Notes: generated from the sequence alone by a model not told the origin. A DNA stretch of 64,000 nt from Psilocybe azurescens (GCA_023853785.1 JAJIRX010000569.1:124001-188000); one strand, 5' to 3'. Positions 1 to 12,495 are shown, counted from the stretch's first letter. Numbers and translations: made by a program.

Positions 1-1780
1 TCTCTATCAAAAGAAGAAGAGAGACAAAGCGGTCAGCGCATGCCGTCATGACTTTGAATACAATGGAGGTGAACAGTTAATAAGAGTACGCCAGAAATTG
101 ACTATGTTGCGGCACAATCACCAGAGTTGACAACTTGTCCGCCAGTGCAGATATCCACATATCAAAAAAGAAAAGAAAGTGCCTAATTGTAAGATTTGGA
201 AGGAAAAGGGGAAAAGAACGCAATAGCAAATTCCGACAACTCTCCACTAACGCCGCGCAACCAAGAAAGCGGTCCCGTAATAAGCGTCGTGCTATTACGT
301 GCCGTAGGCGGCGTGTGCCCATACAATTGATCTAAAGAAAGAAACCCCCGCAACAATCGCAAAAAAAAGTTGATGATCAAAGTTCATCGAACACACCCTT
401 GCTATAACGGACCAATCACAAAAGAATGACGGCCATCCTCCAGTATTCAGTAAGCACAGAACAAGCGAAAGTATGAGCCAGAATCATATATGCACAATCA
501 CTGATCCACGAGCAATCTAATCCAACCGATACCTTGCCCCGACAAACAGAGTATAATTCATCATGATCTTTTGATCCATCATCTTTCAGATTTCGGGTTC
601 TCCAACAAAGCACGTGTAGCGAGGAAAACATGAAGCGGCAGTGAGAAGGGAGAGCAGGTAACTGGGGAAAATGAACGAGGCCCGGTTCGTTGAGAATCGG
701 CTTCTTTCGATTTTTCGAAAGTTCGAAATTAGCTCAAAATATGAACTGTTTTTCCATCGATTGGAACAGAGCCCACATCGCAGCGCATAATTTCGGATCG
801 AACGCGATGGGAGGTGATCCAACATATTTCCGGTGCCCTTGAATCCCGTGCCACGTCCAAGTTCGTCAGAATCAATCAAAAAGAAGACATACCAAACGCA
901 AAACTCGAGAACCAAAAATAAACGAAGAGAAAGAAAACCATGGAAGTCGTACACGCACAGGTAGAAAAATGCTAGCCCGGATCCAGATCAAATCATTATA
1001 TGTAAGACGATTTGAAATGAAAGAATGAGCCAGCTTGCTTGCTACGGGCCCGCAAGCCAGTGTGTCCGCCATTTCGTCGTCACAGAAAAAGAAGATGGAT
1101 GGTGGAAAAGCAACGACAACAGTCGGGCCAGAGAAAATTCTGAGCAAAGCATAACAAAATCTCCGTCTTTACTTTCAAGCAAACGAGCAGGGGCAGCCTA
1201 AAATAACCCTAAACAGAAATGCCAAGAAAATGCGCAAGTGCAAAATGAACGGAAAAAAATGGAAATAAGAAGAAAAAAAACACAGAGAAATCAGAGCTGA
1301 AGGCACACCACGAAGAGTAGCAACGAAAGAAATCTAAAATGGAACTCGAGAAGCTCCATCCAAACCTCCCCGCTGAACAAGCACGTTGCAAAAAAGAGAA
1401 ACGCGACGCCGCGTGTCTAAAAATAGATCACGAGCACCCAAAATAAGTCGCAACGTAGGCAAAGTTGGATTTACTTGGCAAAGCAATTGGACCCAGGTTG
1501 GCCGATGAAGGCGATTGCGATTGGGTGTGATGCCAGCCTGATGTGGTGATGGTGAGCCCACACACCAGTGACGCACGAGCCAATGAACGACTCGGCGGCG
1601 AATACCAAAGTGCGGGTGGCATAAAAAAGCAAAACCACGAAGGCTCGGAATGAATGACGACCGATACTCGATCGATACACAGACGGAGAGAATAAAGGCC
1701 CACAAGTACTACTGCAGCGAGATTGTGGCGGTTGCGAGCGTCCAAAAGGAAGAGAAAAAGTGATTTGAAGGAACTTGAAC
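1..1780. other. No recognisable gene; pyrimidine-rich on the minus strand
   Basis: No reading frame on either strand gives a recognisable protein. The minus strand is rich in T and C runs, for example around 1240-1290, which is typical of promoter, leader or intron DNA in basidiomycetes rather than of exons. The truncated P450 to the right reads into this stretch, so its missing exons should lie here. I looked for the I-helix, ExxR and heme-cysteine motifs in all minus-strand frames and found none. The stretch may be the upstream region of a minus-strand gene that lies beyond the left edge of the window; that is inference. Confidence 0.5.
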
Positions 1781-1784
1781 TCAC

Positions 1785-2785
1785 GAATCGCCTTAGGAAT
1801 GGGAACCAAGCTTGGAGGATTGTCATGACGCGAAACTTGCGGGCCGTGGAGAAGATGACGCTGAATGCGCGTGCGAGCTCATTAGAATCGTCTGTCAGCG
1901 CATTGAACGTGTAGCCAAAACCTAGTATATTTTGATTCGAGTTATAAAAAGATTAGGTTGAGAGCAAATAAAAAAAAAAAACGAAGGGAATGCGGACCTG
2001 CAAGACCTATGATATCCAGGGTTGCCCGGCCAAGCCAAACAAGGACGTCGATACGGGAGACAGAATCTTCACGACCTGGATCGACGGAAGCTGAATCTAC
2101 CTCGGTGAGCCAGATGTCGCGTAGCTGATGGCCGTAAAAGAAGTTGAGCGCGTAATGTTTAATTACAGAAAGAGGATTACCTCGGTGGCTTTGTCCCAGA
2201 ATATGGGAGACAACGATTTGATATGTGCAGCAGAGAAAGCTGGAGTCTGAAATGGTTTGATGGAGGATGGATAGAAGGTCACGTTGTGGGAAATGATGAT
2301 AAGATTAAAAATATATAAAGGGAAAATGCCAACTGACCAAGATCTTGCGCTGAAAGATGTCAGAGGAGCGCATAGCCATGAAGAAATGACAAGACTTACT
2401 TGACGTTTATGGTCGGCGCCTTCTACCACGAGGAGCCCGTTGTGACCTGCAGTCATACTGGCGAGGCTGTCCCTGACGAAATCTGGTTTTGGATAATGAT
2501 ATGCGTTGCCGAGGATATGGGCAATGGCGACGGGGTCTGTGGTCATAAGACGACAGCCGCCTATGAAGCCGCGATAGACAAAGGTATTGCCATAGGAAGA
2601 AACCCAGTTTGCGATGAGATTATTGTTTTCCATGTCGTGCATCTGCTCGAGATTGCCCATGAAGAAAGACGGAGATGGGGGCCGGGAAGACGACGGAGAG
2701 GAGAGCATAGTTGGCGGAGAAGGAGGAGAAGGAAGTCGCGGAGAAGGAGGAGGAGGAGGAGGAGGAGGAGGATGAGGAGATACAT
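1785..2785 (-). pseudogene. Cytochrome P450, 5' part only (truncated, with frame break)
   Basis: This is the N-terminal third of a microsomal cytochrome P450. The likely start at 2785 opens a leucine-rich membrane anchor (MYLLILLLL...), encoded by a CTC microsatellite and followed by the arginine and proline hinge RRLPGP. The frame then breaks at a G5 run (plus strand 2677-2681). One more base would give LPGPPSPSFFMGN and continue into a typical P450 beta-1/helix-B region (residues VVEGADHKRQ, then TPAFSAAHIKSLSPIFWDKATE, whose last base abuts an intron donor). Further exons continue down to FPFLRRF with a GTGAGT donor next to 1785. Beyond that donor no P450 exon is visible: the I-helix, ExxR and heme-binding cysteine are all missing. 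The gene is therefore a 5' fragment as seen here. It is divergent from the methyltransferase, with only 70 bp between the two starts. Family membership is clear; the CYP family number is not assigned. Confidence 0.8.
2745..2780. repeat. GGA/TCC trinucleotide microsatellite inside the P450 anchor
   Basis: A nearly perfect run of GGA on the plus strand (CTC on the minus strand) encodes consecutive leucines of the P450 membrane anchor. Read in the other two frames it gives serine or proline runs. Slippage by whole repeats would change anchor length, and slippage by single bases would kill the frame. Confidence 0.85.
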
Positions 2786-2855
2786 TCGGATGTTGAAAGA
2801 CAGAAGGAGCGAGGATTGATATACAAAGTTGTTCCGAGCAGACCGATCAATTGAC

Positions 2856-4506
2856 ATGTCTGCTGTCGCCGACGAGTCCGACTCGTTGCTCACAGAGCCT
2901 CTCACAGAGCAGCTGCTTGCGACTCACCCAAATGCACTCCGCACTGTCCATACACACCTTCTCCCCATACACCTTGTGCACGCTTATATCACCGGCTCCG
3001 ATATTCCGACCGTCCCACTGCCCCTGCGCACTCTCATCCACTCCATCCGCACCCAGCAGCTCCCCCGCAGCCCCAGTCTACATCCCCCATGACCCGCCCC
3101 TCCCATTTGCCCAGGGAATGTCCCCCAAAAAAGCCCATGAGGTCTCCCGCATGGCCTCCTACATCCTCCAGCTCACTCAACATCTCGGCCAGCACTCCCT
3201 GCACATCGTCGACATCGGTGCCGGCCAGGGCTATCTCACCCGCGCTCTTAAAGCCTATCTCCCCATGCGAACATCCTCGCCCTAGATGCAGACAACGAGC
3301 AGACAGTCGCCGCACAGCGCTGGGAAACCCGTGTCCTTCCAAATGCAAATCCGCCGATCGAGCACAAGGTAATTTTTATCTCCCCGGCGTCCCTCCTCAA
3401 AACAGTCGATGACTGGGTTGGCTCGTATGAACACCCCGTTCCAGTTCTCTTTGTCGCCCTCCACGCCTGTGGGTCGCTAACACCCGATATCCTGCGCGCT
3501 TACATCCATGCAACCCATCATCCAAATCCGGCCTGGCATCCAGCAGGCCTCGTCGCGGTGGGCTGCTGCTACAATCTTATGCACCCATCAGGTAACGATT
3601 CCGCTTATTCTCTTTCTTACATCAACCACTCAAATTTCGATAGATTTCCCTGCAGCAACTCAACACCTCCCCATAGCCGCATACCATCTCGCTGCCCAGA
3701 TCCCCTCCCAGTGGCTCACTTCCACAGACCCACCCGCGCTCGACCCCTCTGTTGCGTTATCCATCCGCAAAGTCACATGGCGCGCGCTCCTAGGCAAAAG
3801 CTCTCCAAAATGCCACTCCCAACCCTCACCGCCAGGATAGCATCATCTCTAACATCACCACAAAGTCTGCCACCGTCCCCGCAAGATGGTCCCGCCGTCC
3901 TGAAATCGTTAAGGAAACCGCCTTCGGCCTCCAACCCCAGCTCAAATTCGACGCGCCTGAGTCAGGAACAGGGCTGAGTGCATCCCTCCTTCGCCTCGGT
4001 CGCCTGCGCGATTCCGCTTATGCGTCCTGGAACACCTTTCTGCACGCCGCTGAGCAGCGAATGGGCGTTTTGTTCGATCCCGCCGACTTTGATTCTGAGG
4101 GAAATAGCGTGGATGAAAAGGGGATAGGGGAGGGCGACGATCCGATACCAAAAGGACAGGCCGAGACACAACCCTCGAGAACGACCTCGCTGCCCACCAC
4201 GTTCTCCGCTGTCTACTGGGTCCCGTGATAGAATCTGCCATCCTGCGCGATCGTCTGTCTTGGGTCAGACGCGGCCTCTGTAATCGAACACACCACGATC
4301 TTGATCATGCAACCCAAATTCAAACGCCTGTGCAAACGGATGCAACAGTGCCGAAGGGAAGTATGAGCAAGGGCGAAGCTCAGCGAGCAGAGCTCGTCAA
4401 TTTGTTCGACCAGGCGACGGGTAGCGGGCGGAATGTCGCAATTGTCGTCGCGCCGAGTCGTTATTTCCCGTCGAATGTCGACGGTGGTGAGCAGGGCTGC
4501 AATTAA
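2856..4506 (+). CDS. METTL25/RRNAD1-like methyltransferase, several frame breaks
   Basis: The product resembles the METTL25/RRNAD1 family of predicted SAM-dependent methyltransferases. The start is ATG at 2856. Visible landmarks are GMSPKKAHEVSRM, the SAM-binding motif DIGAGQGYLTRAL, FVALHACGSLTPDILRAYI, VGCCYNLMHPS, and the C-terminal block GPVIESAILRDR ending near LFDQATGSGRNVAIVV. One clear intron follows the MHPS motif (donor GTAACG near 3591, acceptor near 3645). The reading frame must shift four times: near 3062-3088 (C5 runs), at 3261-3264 (C4; one more C restores YLPHANILALDAD), at 3796-3799 (A4; one base fewer restores the frame), and around 4120-4160. No other inactivating change is seen. 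Either the gene is newly decayed or, more likely given the rest of the window, the consensus has indel errors. The role in fungi is not established; in animals the family is only predicted to methylate. Confidence 0.75.
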
Positions 4507-7500
4507 GATCTGACTCATTTATAGGGGCAGCGGCGGCGGTGGCGCATGCCTCGTCGAATTTCGATTCCGATTTCAGTATTAGATATCCGCAATATCCAAA
4601 TGCCTTTTCTTGCAGGCTTAGTCGATTAGGTTTGGACAGCGGTTGAACATTGGACACGACTGTATGCACTCGCGCGCCGAACAGTTGGCCAATGACCAGG
4701 ATAATCAATTACTTCGTCTTGAGTGTTAAAAAGTTGTCCTAGCTATCGACTCTTTTAACATGCTTGAGGAATTTCGGAAGGTCGCTCAGCACGCTTTTAG
4801 AGTCGACGATGATGAAGTTGGCCTCGTGTATATGAGTAGACAGGGGTTGAGTCATACGCACTACCATAGAAGCTGGACCTGGCCCAGTTGATGGGGAAGC
4901 TAGTTTAGTAGGTCGTTTAAGGACATGCGCACAATTTTGTGGGATTTTAGAGTAACGAGCTGGCGGCTGCGCATACATGATACGATGTGGGTTCAAGGAC
5001 ATTGAACTACTGCTCTAACTTTTGCATTCTTTGTTCAGATGAATAAGACGAAACTTGCACGAAACTACTTCAACTTGTCAATAACCTTCAATCAACATAT
5101 TGGACTCATGATATAGCGACTTTCAATACGAGATACATTCGAGTCTCCCAACCTGAGACTTGTAGACGCGCACGGCCCAAATACTGGTTCTTCTTCCTTC
5201 CTTCCTTCGATCACCATGTCTTTCTGCGTCTTCAATTGCGCGACTATTTAAACTTCAGAATCTATTATCAGCGGACTGCAAGACTGGTGGCCTGTTAGAC
5301 GCTTTTGGAGCTCGAAGACAGGTCTGAGAACGCGGAGTCACATCCATACACGAAGGTGATGGAGAGAAAAAGAAATGGCAATGTCATCAGAGATTGTCTG
5401 GGATCCAGACCCCAGACTCAAAATATACCCGCCGCACGGACAGGCGACAAGACATTGCAATGCATGCTCATATATTCGACGGACTTTGGACATCGAAGAA
5501 GAGCGGTTGTGTCTCGTACTAGGTCGCAAAGGGTTAGGCTCGGCTCTGCGAACGTGCCTTTACGGTGGATGGAATGTGGGGGTTGCTATCGTTTCAGTGC
5601 GTGCCTTCCCCGTTTCCGAGAAATCGAACGTGCAGGAAGGTAGTGAACGTGAGCAGACACGAACATGACCGGAAAAATAGACCTTGACATACAGCCTCGA
5701 AGGAACTCGCACCGGTGCTTCTTTTGTCCGGTGAGTGGTTTTTAGATGAGGTAATTAAGTATTTCTCACAAAACATATTATTATCAGGCTCAGAACCAAC
5801 TCTGGGTTCCGCAGTGCTCTTCTGGATAACTGCGCTAAACTCGAAATCGCAGGAGTTCGTGTGGGAGCTTCAATTCATGTCCTTTGACCAGGTCGAGGAG
5901 TTCGCTGTCCGCCACCCACGAATCAGCAGTCCATATGCGGCTGGGATTTCTGGAGGTTTCGAGCTTTGGACTGGACTTGGATATTGCCATACAAAATCAA
6001 TGGATCCTCCATAGTTGACATATGACGAAATCGTAATGGTTTCTGTCAAATGTCTTGGCCCAGATTGGATTGCCCTGCCAGCTTTGATCGTTGTGCCCGA
6101 ACGTTATCTTATCGGCCTTAGAGTGCAATGGTCGCGGTTGAACGGTTGAACATGTGGTAAACCGTAACCTTCGACTTCTTGTTCGATCGTCGACCTCATT
6201 CATCGATACCGACAGAGACGGCACCGCAGCAGCCATAATGAAACTCCAGCAATGGGCTACTTGCACTGTCGCTCGATTATGGTACAGTTTTCTTTTGTTT
6301 GCGAGTTTCAGTTTGCATCGCTTCTCATCGCTTCTTAAAAAGGTTTTATTGCGTATTTTCTAAGATGATGTATTTCGAGGAAATACAATGAAAACCCCGG
6401 ATTGCTATCCTCATTCCCGAGGTGCTTTCTTTCTTCTCATTTCTGGTTTATTTGGGGGCAGCGTTTTTAGACCCGCCAGACATCGGGACGCGTTCCGTGA
6501 CAAGTCTTGCCAGGACTCAGACACTGGTGACAGAGTCCAGACAGGAAGTTAGAGTCAGCAGAGACGATTTGAAATACATCTACTTATGCCCTGCGCCCAA
6601 ATGTCGTCACAATCGTGGTTTTTTTGTTCGGAGCTGCTTCATGTCATGGCGATAATGGGGCACAGAAGGGTCGACTCAGTATATCGGCGGCCACTCTTAT
6701 TTTTTTGCTTGACTTGTGTGGGGCATTTTTGCTTCAAGTATGTCGAATTCGCGACTTCTGTGTTTGGCACACAAGCTACTAGTCTCGAAAGGGAAATGAC
6801 CATATCCGCTGATGATTCGCGTCCGGGAGCCGGCTCGCGCATGATCACGGCCGTGTCAATTCAGTGTCGCGTTCTTCAAATGTTTGCTTATATCCGTGCG
6901 TATGATCGATTCAGGGTTGCTAGATGAGGTCGGAATGGCATATCCGACTACAATGAAAAACGTCAAAATGTCATGAAGGGAGACCGGGCTTCTTTACTTC
7001 TCATCAATCTTACCATTGGACGCCGCACGAATCAGCGACCTCGAAGGATTCTACTCTATGGGTAGTCATCTACTTCTTTCTCCAATCCAGCCGTTTACAA
7101 GTCAAGACTGTCTTACAATACATTCGAATGATTATTCTGTGAGTATGTGTGTTACTGGCTCGCTTTACCGACTCGTATTCCAGATATCATGATTGAAGTT
7201 GCTTCATTCTTCTTCGAACTAGTCGAGATTTCCTACGCTCTGGTTTCACGGAATCATTATGAATCCTAGGTGACGTTGAAACTAGGATTTGGACAGTCTC
7301 CTTTTGAATGAATGTTTCTTGAAGTAAAGATGGCCTTCCAGATCGCGGAACCAAACCAATTTATGCTCTTGATAAAGGTAAAATGTTGCAACGAGTAGTG
7401 GTGGTTCATCAGAGTGCTGAATGACTCACTCTATCATCTCTTTCCAGGATACTGTTTCGTATATTTCTGTACGCCGGGGCTTTCGCAACAGCGGGTACTA

Positions 7501-10500
7501 CCTGATCATATATCAAGTCATCGTTTTAAGCGCCTCAGATTCGACCTCTTGAACAGTACTGTCGATGCTGGATTGCATTTCAATCGGGTGATAGTTGATA
7601 CAGAGGGGAGATTCGTACTCTACGGTCCAAACACTATCTTCCCACCGTTCAATAACAATTAAACGCAGGAGTAATACGGTGGTGCACATTGGTGAATAAT
7701 TCACATAGACTGTCCTCGTGATCCCGTTTCTGAACATTTCCTCTGTAATGTAAGTGATATATGGAAGAGCAATTCTATTCTCCAAATTGAGCGGCAGAAT
7801 ACATCAGCCACATTACAGTCGCCAAATATTGATAGTATGAACCAGCAGAAGTGTGTAAAAACTTGAGAGGGTTCCCTGAAAAAGCGTCAGATAATATTAA
7901 TAACACGGGCCGGACTCTTATCCCGCGTCTTGTCAGTGGCAGCAGCAAATGAATGGTAGCCTGCCGCCGTGAACTGTCCAAGAAACTTCATTCACTTTCA
8001 CGATTCTCTTTCCCTGGATATATGGAAGCCGTGTCTAAAGCTTGTTGTCCATGGAATGCTCGTCGACTTTATTCTGGACTTCCACTGACTTGAAACAGAT
8101 AAATTACTGAGGCAGTTGACCCATGTGCTCTGATCATTCATTTTCGAAGTTGAATAAAATGGTGGCATCTATTCCTCTTCAATTTCAGTGCGCGGAATTG
8201 ATTATGGTACTGGAATCCTTCCGTCCAAGATCAAATACGAGTACCGAATCTTGCAACAGGTAGCATTGACCCGAGCCTGCAATGATCAAATTTGAGTGGG
8301 TCCATCAGTCCCTCAAAAGCCCTTCCAAGGTTACAAATTATAATACCGACAAAAGGTGAATATGTTCGAACTTTAAATTGGACGCCACAAATCCGTTTTC
8401 CTGTGGAGCATAACATATACATAAACAGTATATTATCAGGGCCAAAGCTCCGAAACTGATTGATTTCGGCAGGAGCTAACGTAAATTTAGGTGGACTCGA
8501 AGACTGACTAGCTTTACGGATAATACACAACTTTCATTGGAAAATTGCGATTGACATAGCGAATGAATGTTTCAGCTATTCCAGTAATCTCCCTATCGGC
8601 TGACCGCCCTTTAGAGGGAGGAAAGGAATATTATTCGATACCATCAACGTGGACCCGAAAGCTCTGCGTTCCATCTCCTCCGCTCCAGGTCCGCAAATCG
8701 ATAGCAAGAGTCTCCTCGTTTACCGAAAGATGCCTTTCCCTGGTCCTTACCATGAGAAAGGCCACAAGCCTGAAAGGTCTGCTGATCAGTTCAAGCCACG
8801 CATAGTAGAAATTCACGGGCACACTGTTAACCAAGTTGACCGCTGGAATTAACAAAAACCGTATGCAATCGTTATCTAAGCGAACCTATCAAAAGCAGGC
8901 GCACTAGGTAGGTGAGAAAAAGAAAAAAGAAAAATCGTGTATAGTTAGTGGGGAGAGTGGGAGGCCGTCACTGCAGTTCCAAAAGCAAAACAGCTTGATA
9001 GAGCATGATGGACATCACGCTGATCGGGAGGAGTCTTCGGTTACGCTCGATTTCGCACTTGGTCGGAGTCAGTGCCAGTATATCATAGATTAACAAATAA
9101 CGATGTGAGTTGCGGTCACCAGGTACGTTGTCCGCACTGTAACAGTCCACGGCGATTGTGGCCGCGATATTAAGCCTTTTGAGATCGTGTTGCAGGTTGA
9201 TTGGTGAATGACTCCTCGACAAGTAGACTGAGGTCGATTGTACTTGAGCTTCAATCGATAATCCCTTGTCAAATTTTTGATCAGTCAAAAGGCTGTGAGC
9301 GTCGGGGCGCGGTAAAGGTGCCTGTCCATGATGAGCATTAAGTCGGAGGGAGCGTACATACCCTTTCGGCGTTACTTCATTGTACAGATTATTGGGGTGC
9401 TTGGTTCAGTGAGAATTAATGTTGGTACTCACCGGAAGAACTATGGGTTGCATCGTCCCGTACAATTATAGACTACCGATCGATATAGAGCGCACATAAG
9501 CCCAAGTCATTACCCAGTGCATGATATCAAACTGCACCATCAAGATGGGAGTAGCAGTTAAAGGGGGCACAGCCTGTATGGGAATGATTGAGCAAAGATA
9601 CAGCGCATATGAACAAACACGGTGAGATGACTACCAGTCTTACTAAAATTCAATTCTTGTTTATCAAATCTCCTATGATTTCGCAGAGGCGGAAGTTAGG
9701 CTCGCTGTTGAATGCATTAATGAAAAGGCGGGATAGAATAAAAGAAGAGTCCTGAGGATGGCAAAATACAGCAGCCGATTCTTCCAAATGAACCGGACAG
9801 TGTATAGATCTTTGAGCCTTCGGCAGAAGATCTGGGGATAATCAAGGTTGACAGAATGTTTTGCTTTAGGTGGGATTGGCACATTGTCAAAGGGTGAGAG
9901 TGATATCAGGCACAAGATTCCAAATGCGAAGGATGAGGGCGGCGGGAAAGCGTGCGACATTGAGTTAGCAAACCGGTTCGGATAGAGCTGAACACTTCTG
10001 GATCGGCAATAAACTGAATCTATTAATGGGAACTGTGCAATGAGCGAGAAGGCCATTTGGGATAGCACAAGGGGAAGAAGTAGAGAAGTTGATGTGTGTG
10101 TAATGTTCGATACCCAAATCCAACAGCACGGAATTAAACAAAATTCGGGCACCAGATCAAGTCATCTCGGGCAGAAAACCGCTTCATGAGATACTTGTCC
10201 GCTATCGTCATATCTGGCGCGTCGGGGTCAGGTCGGGCCGTCTCAGGTCTGGAGGGTCTCTCAGGAATGATAAGACAGGGTGCGCCTCCACTGTCGAGCA
10301 ATTTTGTAAATGTTGATCGAAGCAATTCAAGAGACACTAAATCCGTTGTTTCTTTGGATGACCGATCTACTCATGACTGCTGGATCAATCACGGTGATTT
10401 GACCTGTACCTGTCGTCTGGCAGAGAATCTACCTGACTCTGCTCGAAGATCCAAAGTGTCTAGTAGGTTGGCTTCCTATGTACGTGGTTGCAATCGAGGT

Positions 10501-11169
10501 TCAACTCAACGAGCTTCAATGTCGGTACCAGTTTGCCTATCCTCGCCGATAATCCCATATGTGTGTAGCACAGAATGAAGAGAGACGCGGGACCTGAAAG
10601 CCAAGTTTGCCGAAGGACATGGCGTGCTAGACCCTGGGAATCATTTAATTGAAGAGCATTCTGCGAACCTGTAACGTCTATGGAGAACTTGACAATTAAA
10701 AGGGAGTTTTTGAAAGTAGTGTATGGATCCAGAACATACCAGAGTAGAGCGTAGGGATGTATATAGCCTCATCATCCGAATGGTATATTGCACTTTCACT
10801 TGCGTGTGATTTGGAAAACCCATAAATAAGTACCGCGACAAAGTGTTGAAGAGCCATCTATCAAGATAGAGTTGGATCATGACAGATACACAAATTGCCA
10901 ATCCTTTATAACTGGGACATCGTCAGATGATATGTGGTGACCAAACGACCCTCTCAAGGTTGACCCCCAAGCGCATGGTGGATTGGTGTTACTTTAGACG
11001 GGGATCATGGATATCGGCCCTTATGCGGGTCAAGCCTGTTGAAAAGGCTCGAATGGGTATGATGTAGGAGACCAGATCAAAAGAACCAGCAGCAAAAACC
11101 CGTTGTAACAGCATAGTATTCCTCAACAGAGGGAGGGAAACTATAATTGTAATTTTCTTTAATGACTTT
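4507..11169. other. Gene-poor 6.6 kb stretch with unassigned fragments
   Basis: No conserved gene can be followed here. Open frames are short and change often. The least random fragments are: minus strand 4739-5002, ending in NFIIVDSKSVLSDLPKFLKH, loosely like part of a BRCT fold; plus strand 5305-6014, two neighbouring open frames including SAVLFWITALNSKSQEF; minus strand 8968-9288, with YLLIYDILALTPTKCEIE, which is weakly like the first helices of fungal DUF6533 membrane proteins; and minus strand 10134-10578, with LLDSGGAPCLIIPERPSRPE. None has enough support to be called a gene. No terminal repeats, reverse transcriptase or transposase motifs were recognised. Confidence 0.5.
8968..9288 (-). 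pseudogene. Possible fragment of a DUF6533-like membrane protein
   Basis: An open frame of 106 codons ends with RYLLIYDILALTPTKCEIE followed by a basic stretch and a hydrophobic helix. The arrangement (a short helix with a YD pair, a Leu-rich turn with a Pro and Glu, basic residues, then a second helix) recalls the N-terminal DUF6533 region common in Agaricomycete membrane proteins. The rest of such a protein is not found nearby in a consistent frame, so at best this is a relic. The resemblance is from memory of the family pattern, not from a search. Confidence 0.2.
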
Positions 11170-12279
11170 TCATCGAGGCACGTATTCCGCCAGGACCCCT
11201 GTCATACTCCCAGAGAGATTCCAGGAGAAGATTTCTCTACCAATCTTGAGAGTTATGGTGTCGGCTTCGAAAGCTCCAACTTTGGGTGATGATAACTGTG
11301 AGCCGTAGCGCTCGTTCAGAGTTGTTACAGCTTCGGGAGGTAAGCATCCGATCGAGGGGGAAACCTCAATGGGAGAAGTGGGGCGCTCTGAAGACGCAGA
11401 AGGGGTAAAATTTGCATGAGAGGCGCCTGATTGTTGGTCTGCGGTCTTATCTGGCCTAGCGAGAAGTGCCCAGGCTATGGATGCGTGAAATCTAGGTTTG
11501 ACGTAATATGTTTGCTGGCGAATAGCTTCTAATGCAGGAGAGAGCGCATCCGTCAAAGAACGCAGCTATTTGGGTGGTTCAGCAGTACATTCAATTTGAT
11601 AACTGTGTTAAGCTTGCACCTCGTGATGACCGGCACCTACTTCCATGGTCAAGAAAGTCCTGGTTTTCTCATCGTTGATCAGCTCCGATAATATCGCGAA
11701 CGATACAATGAACCTGGAGGCGATTTGATACATGAGAATGTAGAAGAAAGTTGTACAATGTGATCAGGACACACGCTCTGTGCGCTTTTGCAACTTTTTT
11801 CACAGCCCTTTTCAAGTCTTCTCTCTGGTGGGCTCGGAGAAAAATGGGCCGCGACAGAGAAATATGAAGTTCAGGACGTTGTTCGGTAGTCCAAATCTCG
11901 TGCAAAGTTGGAATAGCCTCCTTAGCATCGCAAAGAATAGCTTGGAGAATCTTGTATAACAATGAACTGCGACCTAGGGGTAACGAGACGTACACATGTG
12001 CTGCATATTGCCCTTCCACATGTGGCGTTGTTCGTATACGGCCCTGATGAAGAGCCGGATTATCGATTGGAGATGGAATGACTATTGTAAAGGGCACAGG
12101 TGGTAGTCTTTTTCTACGAACCGGTATCACCACTGTAACCCTTGAATAATAGCGGCGAAAATACCTTTTTTGGGTGGAGGCTCGGAACAATCTTCATTCT
12201 TTGCTTTGGCTTGATCGGTGGGTGTATCTTCTTCGTCTGACGATGTATACGTTACAAGGGCTGATGTTGTCCTTTTCAT
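11170..12279 (-). CDS. USB1: U6 snRNA phosphodiesterase Usb1 (HVSL domain)
   Basis: Usb1 trims and seals the 3' oligo(U) end of U6 snRNA in the nucleus, leaving a terminal cyclic or 3' phosphate. The two histidine-containing signatures of this 2H phosphoesterase are visible: ELHISLSRPIFLR in the first half and PRFHASIAWALL near the end. Between them is FLTMEVGAGHHE, interrupted by an intron (donor GTGCAAGC, acceptor AAATAG at about 11575), then LRSLTDALSPALEAI. The start at 12279 (MKRTTSALVTYTSSDDEED) gives the short acidic N-terminus expected. A first intron or an indel lies near the lysine run at about 12165-12175, followed by RKRLPPVPF. The stop is at 11170. The gene is divergent from ureG with about 216 bp between starts. 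The acidic and basic N-terminus is typical of nuclear RNA enzymes. Confidence 0.88.
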
Positions 12280-12495
12280 GACCTTCCAGATGGCTCAGTG
12301 TGTTGGGATTGTGTTGATTGTGCTCATAGTAAAGGAATTCAAAGTTGAATATATTCGACGTGTTGTTTATTTTAAACCCTAACCTTCAAATAGGACTCAG
12401 GGTCGGCAGACACCGGTTAACTCCTGATTAGATTACGACGACGATGATATTGCAACGATAAGGTGTGGTATCCTTTCCAACTCTTAACCTCAAAA

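Noticed and set aside
2400..2819. Long plus-strand open frame opposite the P450
   Set aside because: It is the antisense of P450 exons plus the GGA repeat (many Arg/Gly); no family resemblance.
1785..4506. P450 and methyltransferase as a secondary-metabolite gene cluster
   Set aside because: The methyltransferase is of METTL25/RRNAD1 type, not a tailoring enzyme, and no synthase, transporter or regulator lies nearby; the P450 is also incomplete.
2856..4506. METTL25-like gene as a true pseudogene
   Set aside because: The only defects are single-base shifts of the kind seen in essential genes throughout the window, so sequence error is more likely.
4739..5002. BRCT or Rap1-like exon on the minus strand
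   Set aside because: Only one short segment (NFIIVDSKSVLSDLPKF) is suggestive; no flanking exons or Trp landmark of a BRCT domain are seen.
12370..12390. CCCTAAC-like telomere repeat
   Set aside because: A single ACCCTAACC unit occurs between genes, with no tandem copies.
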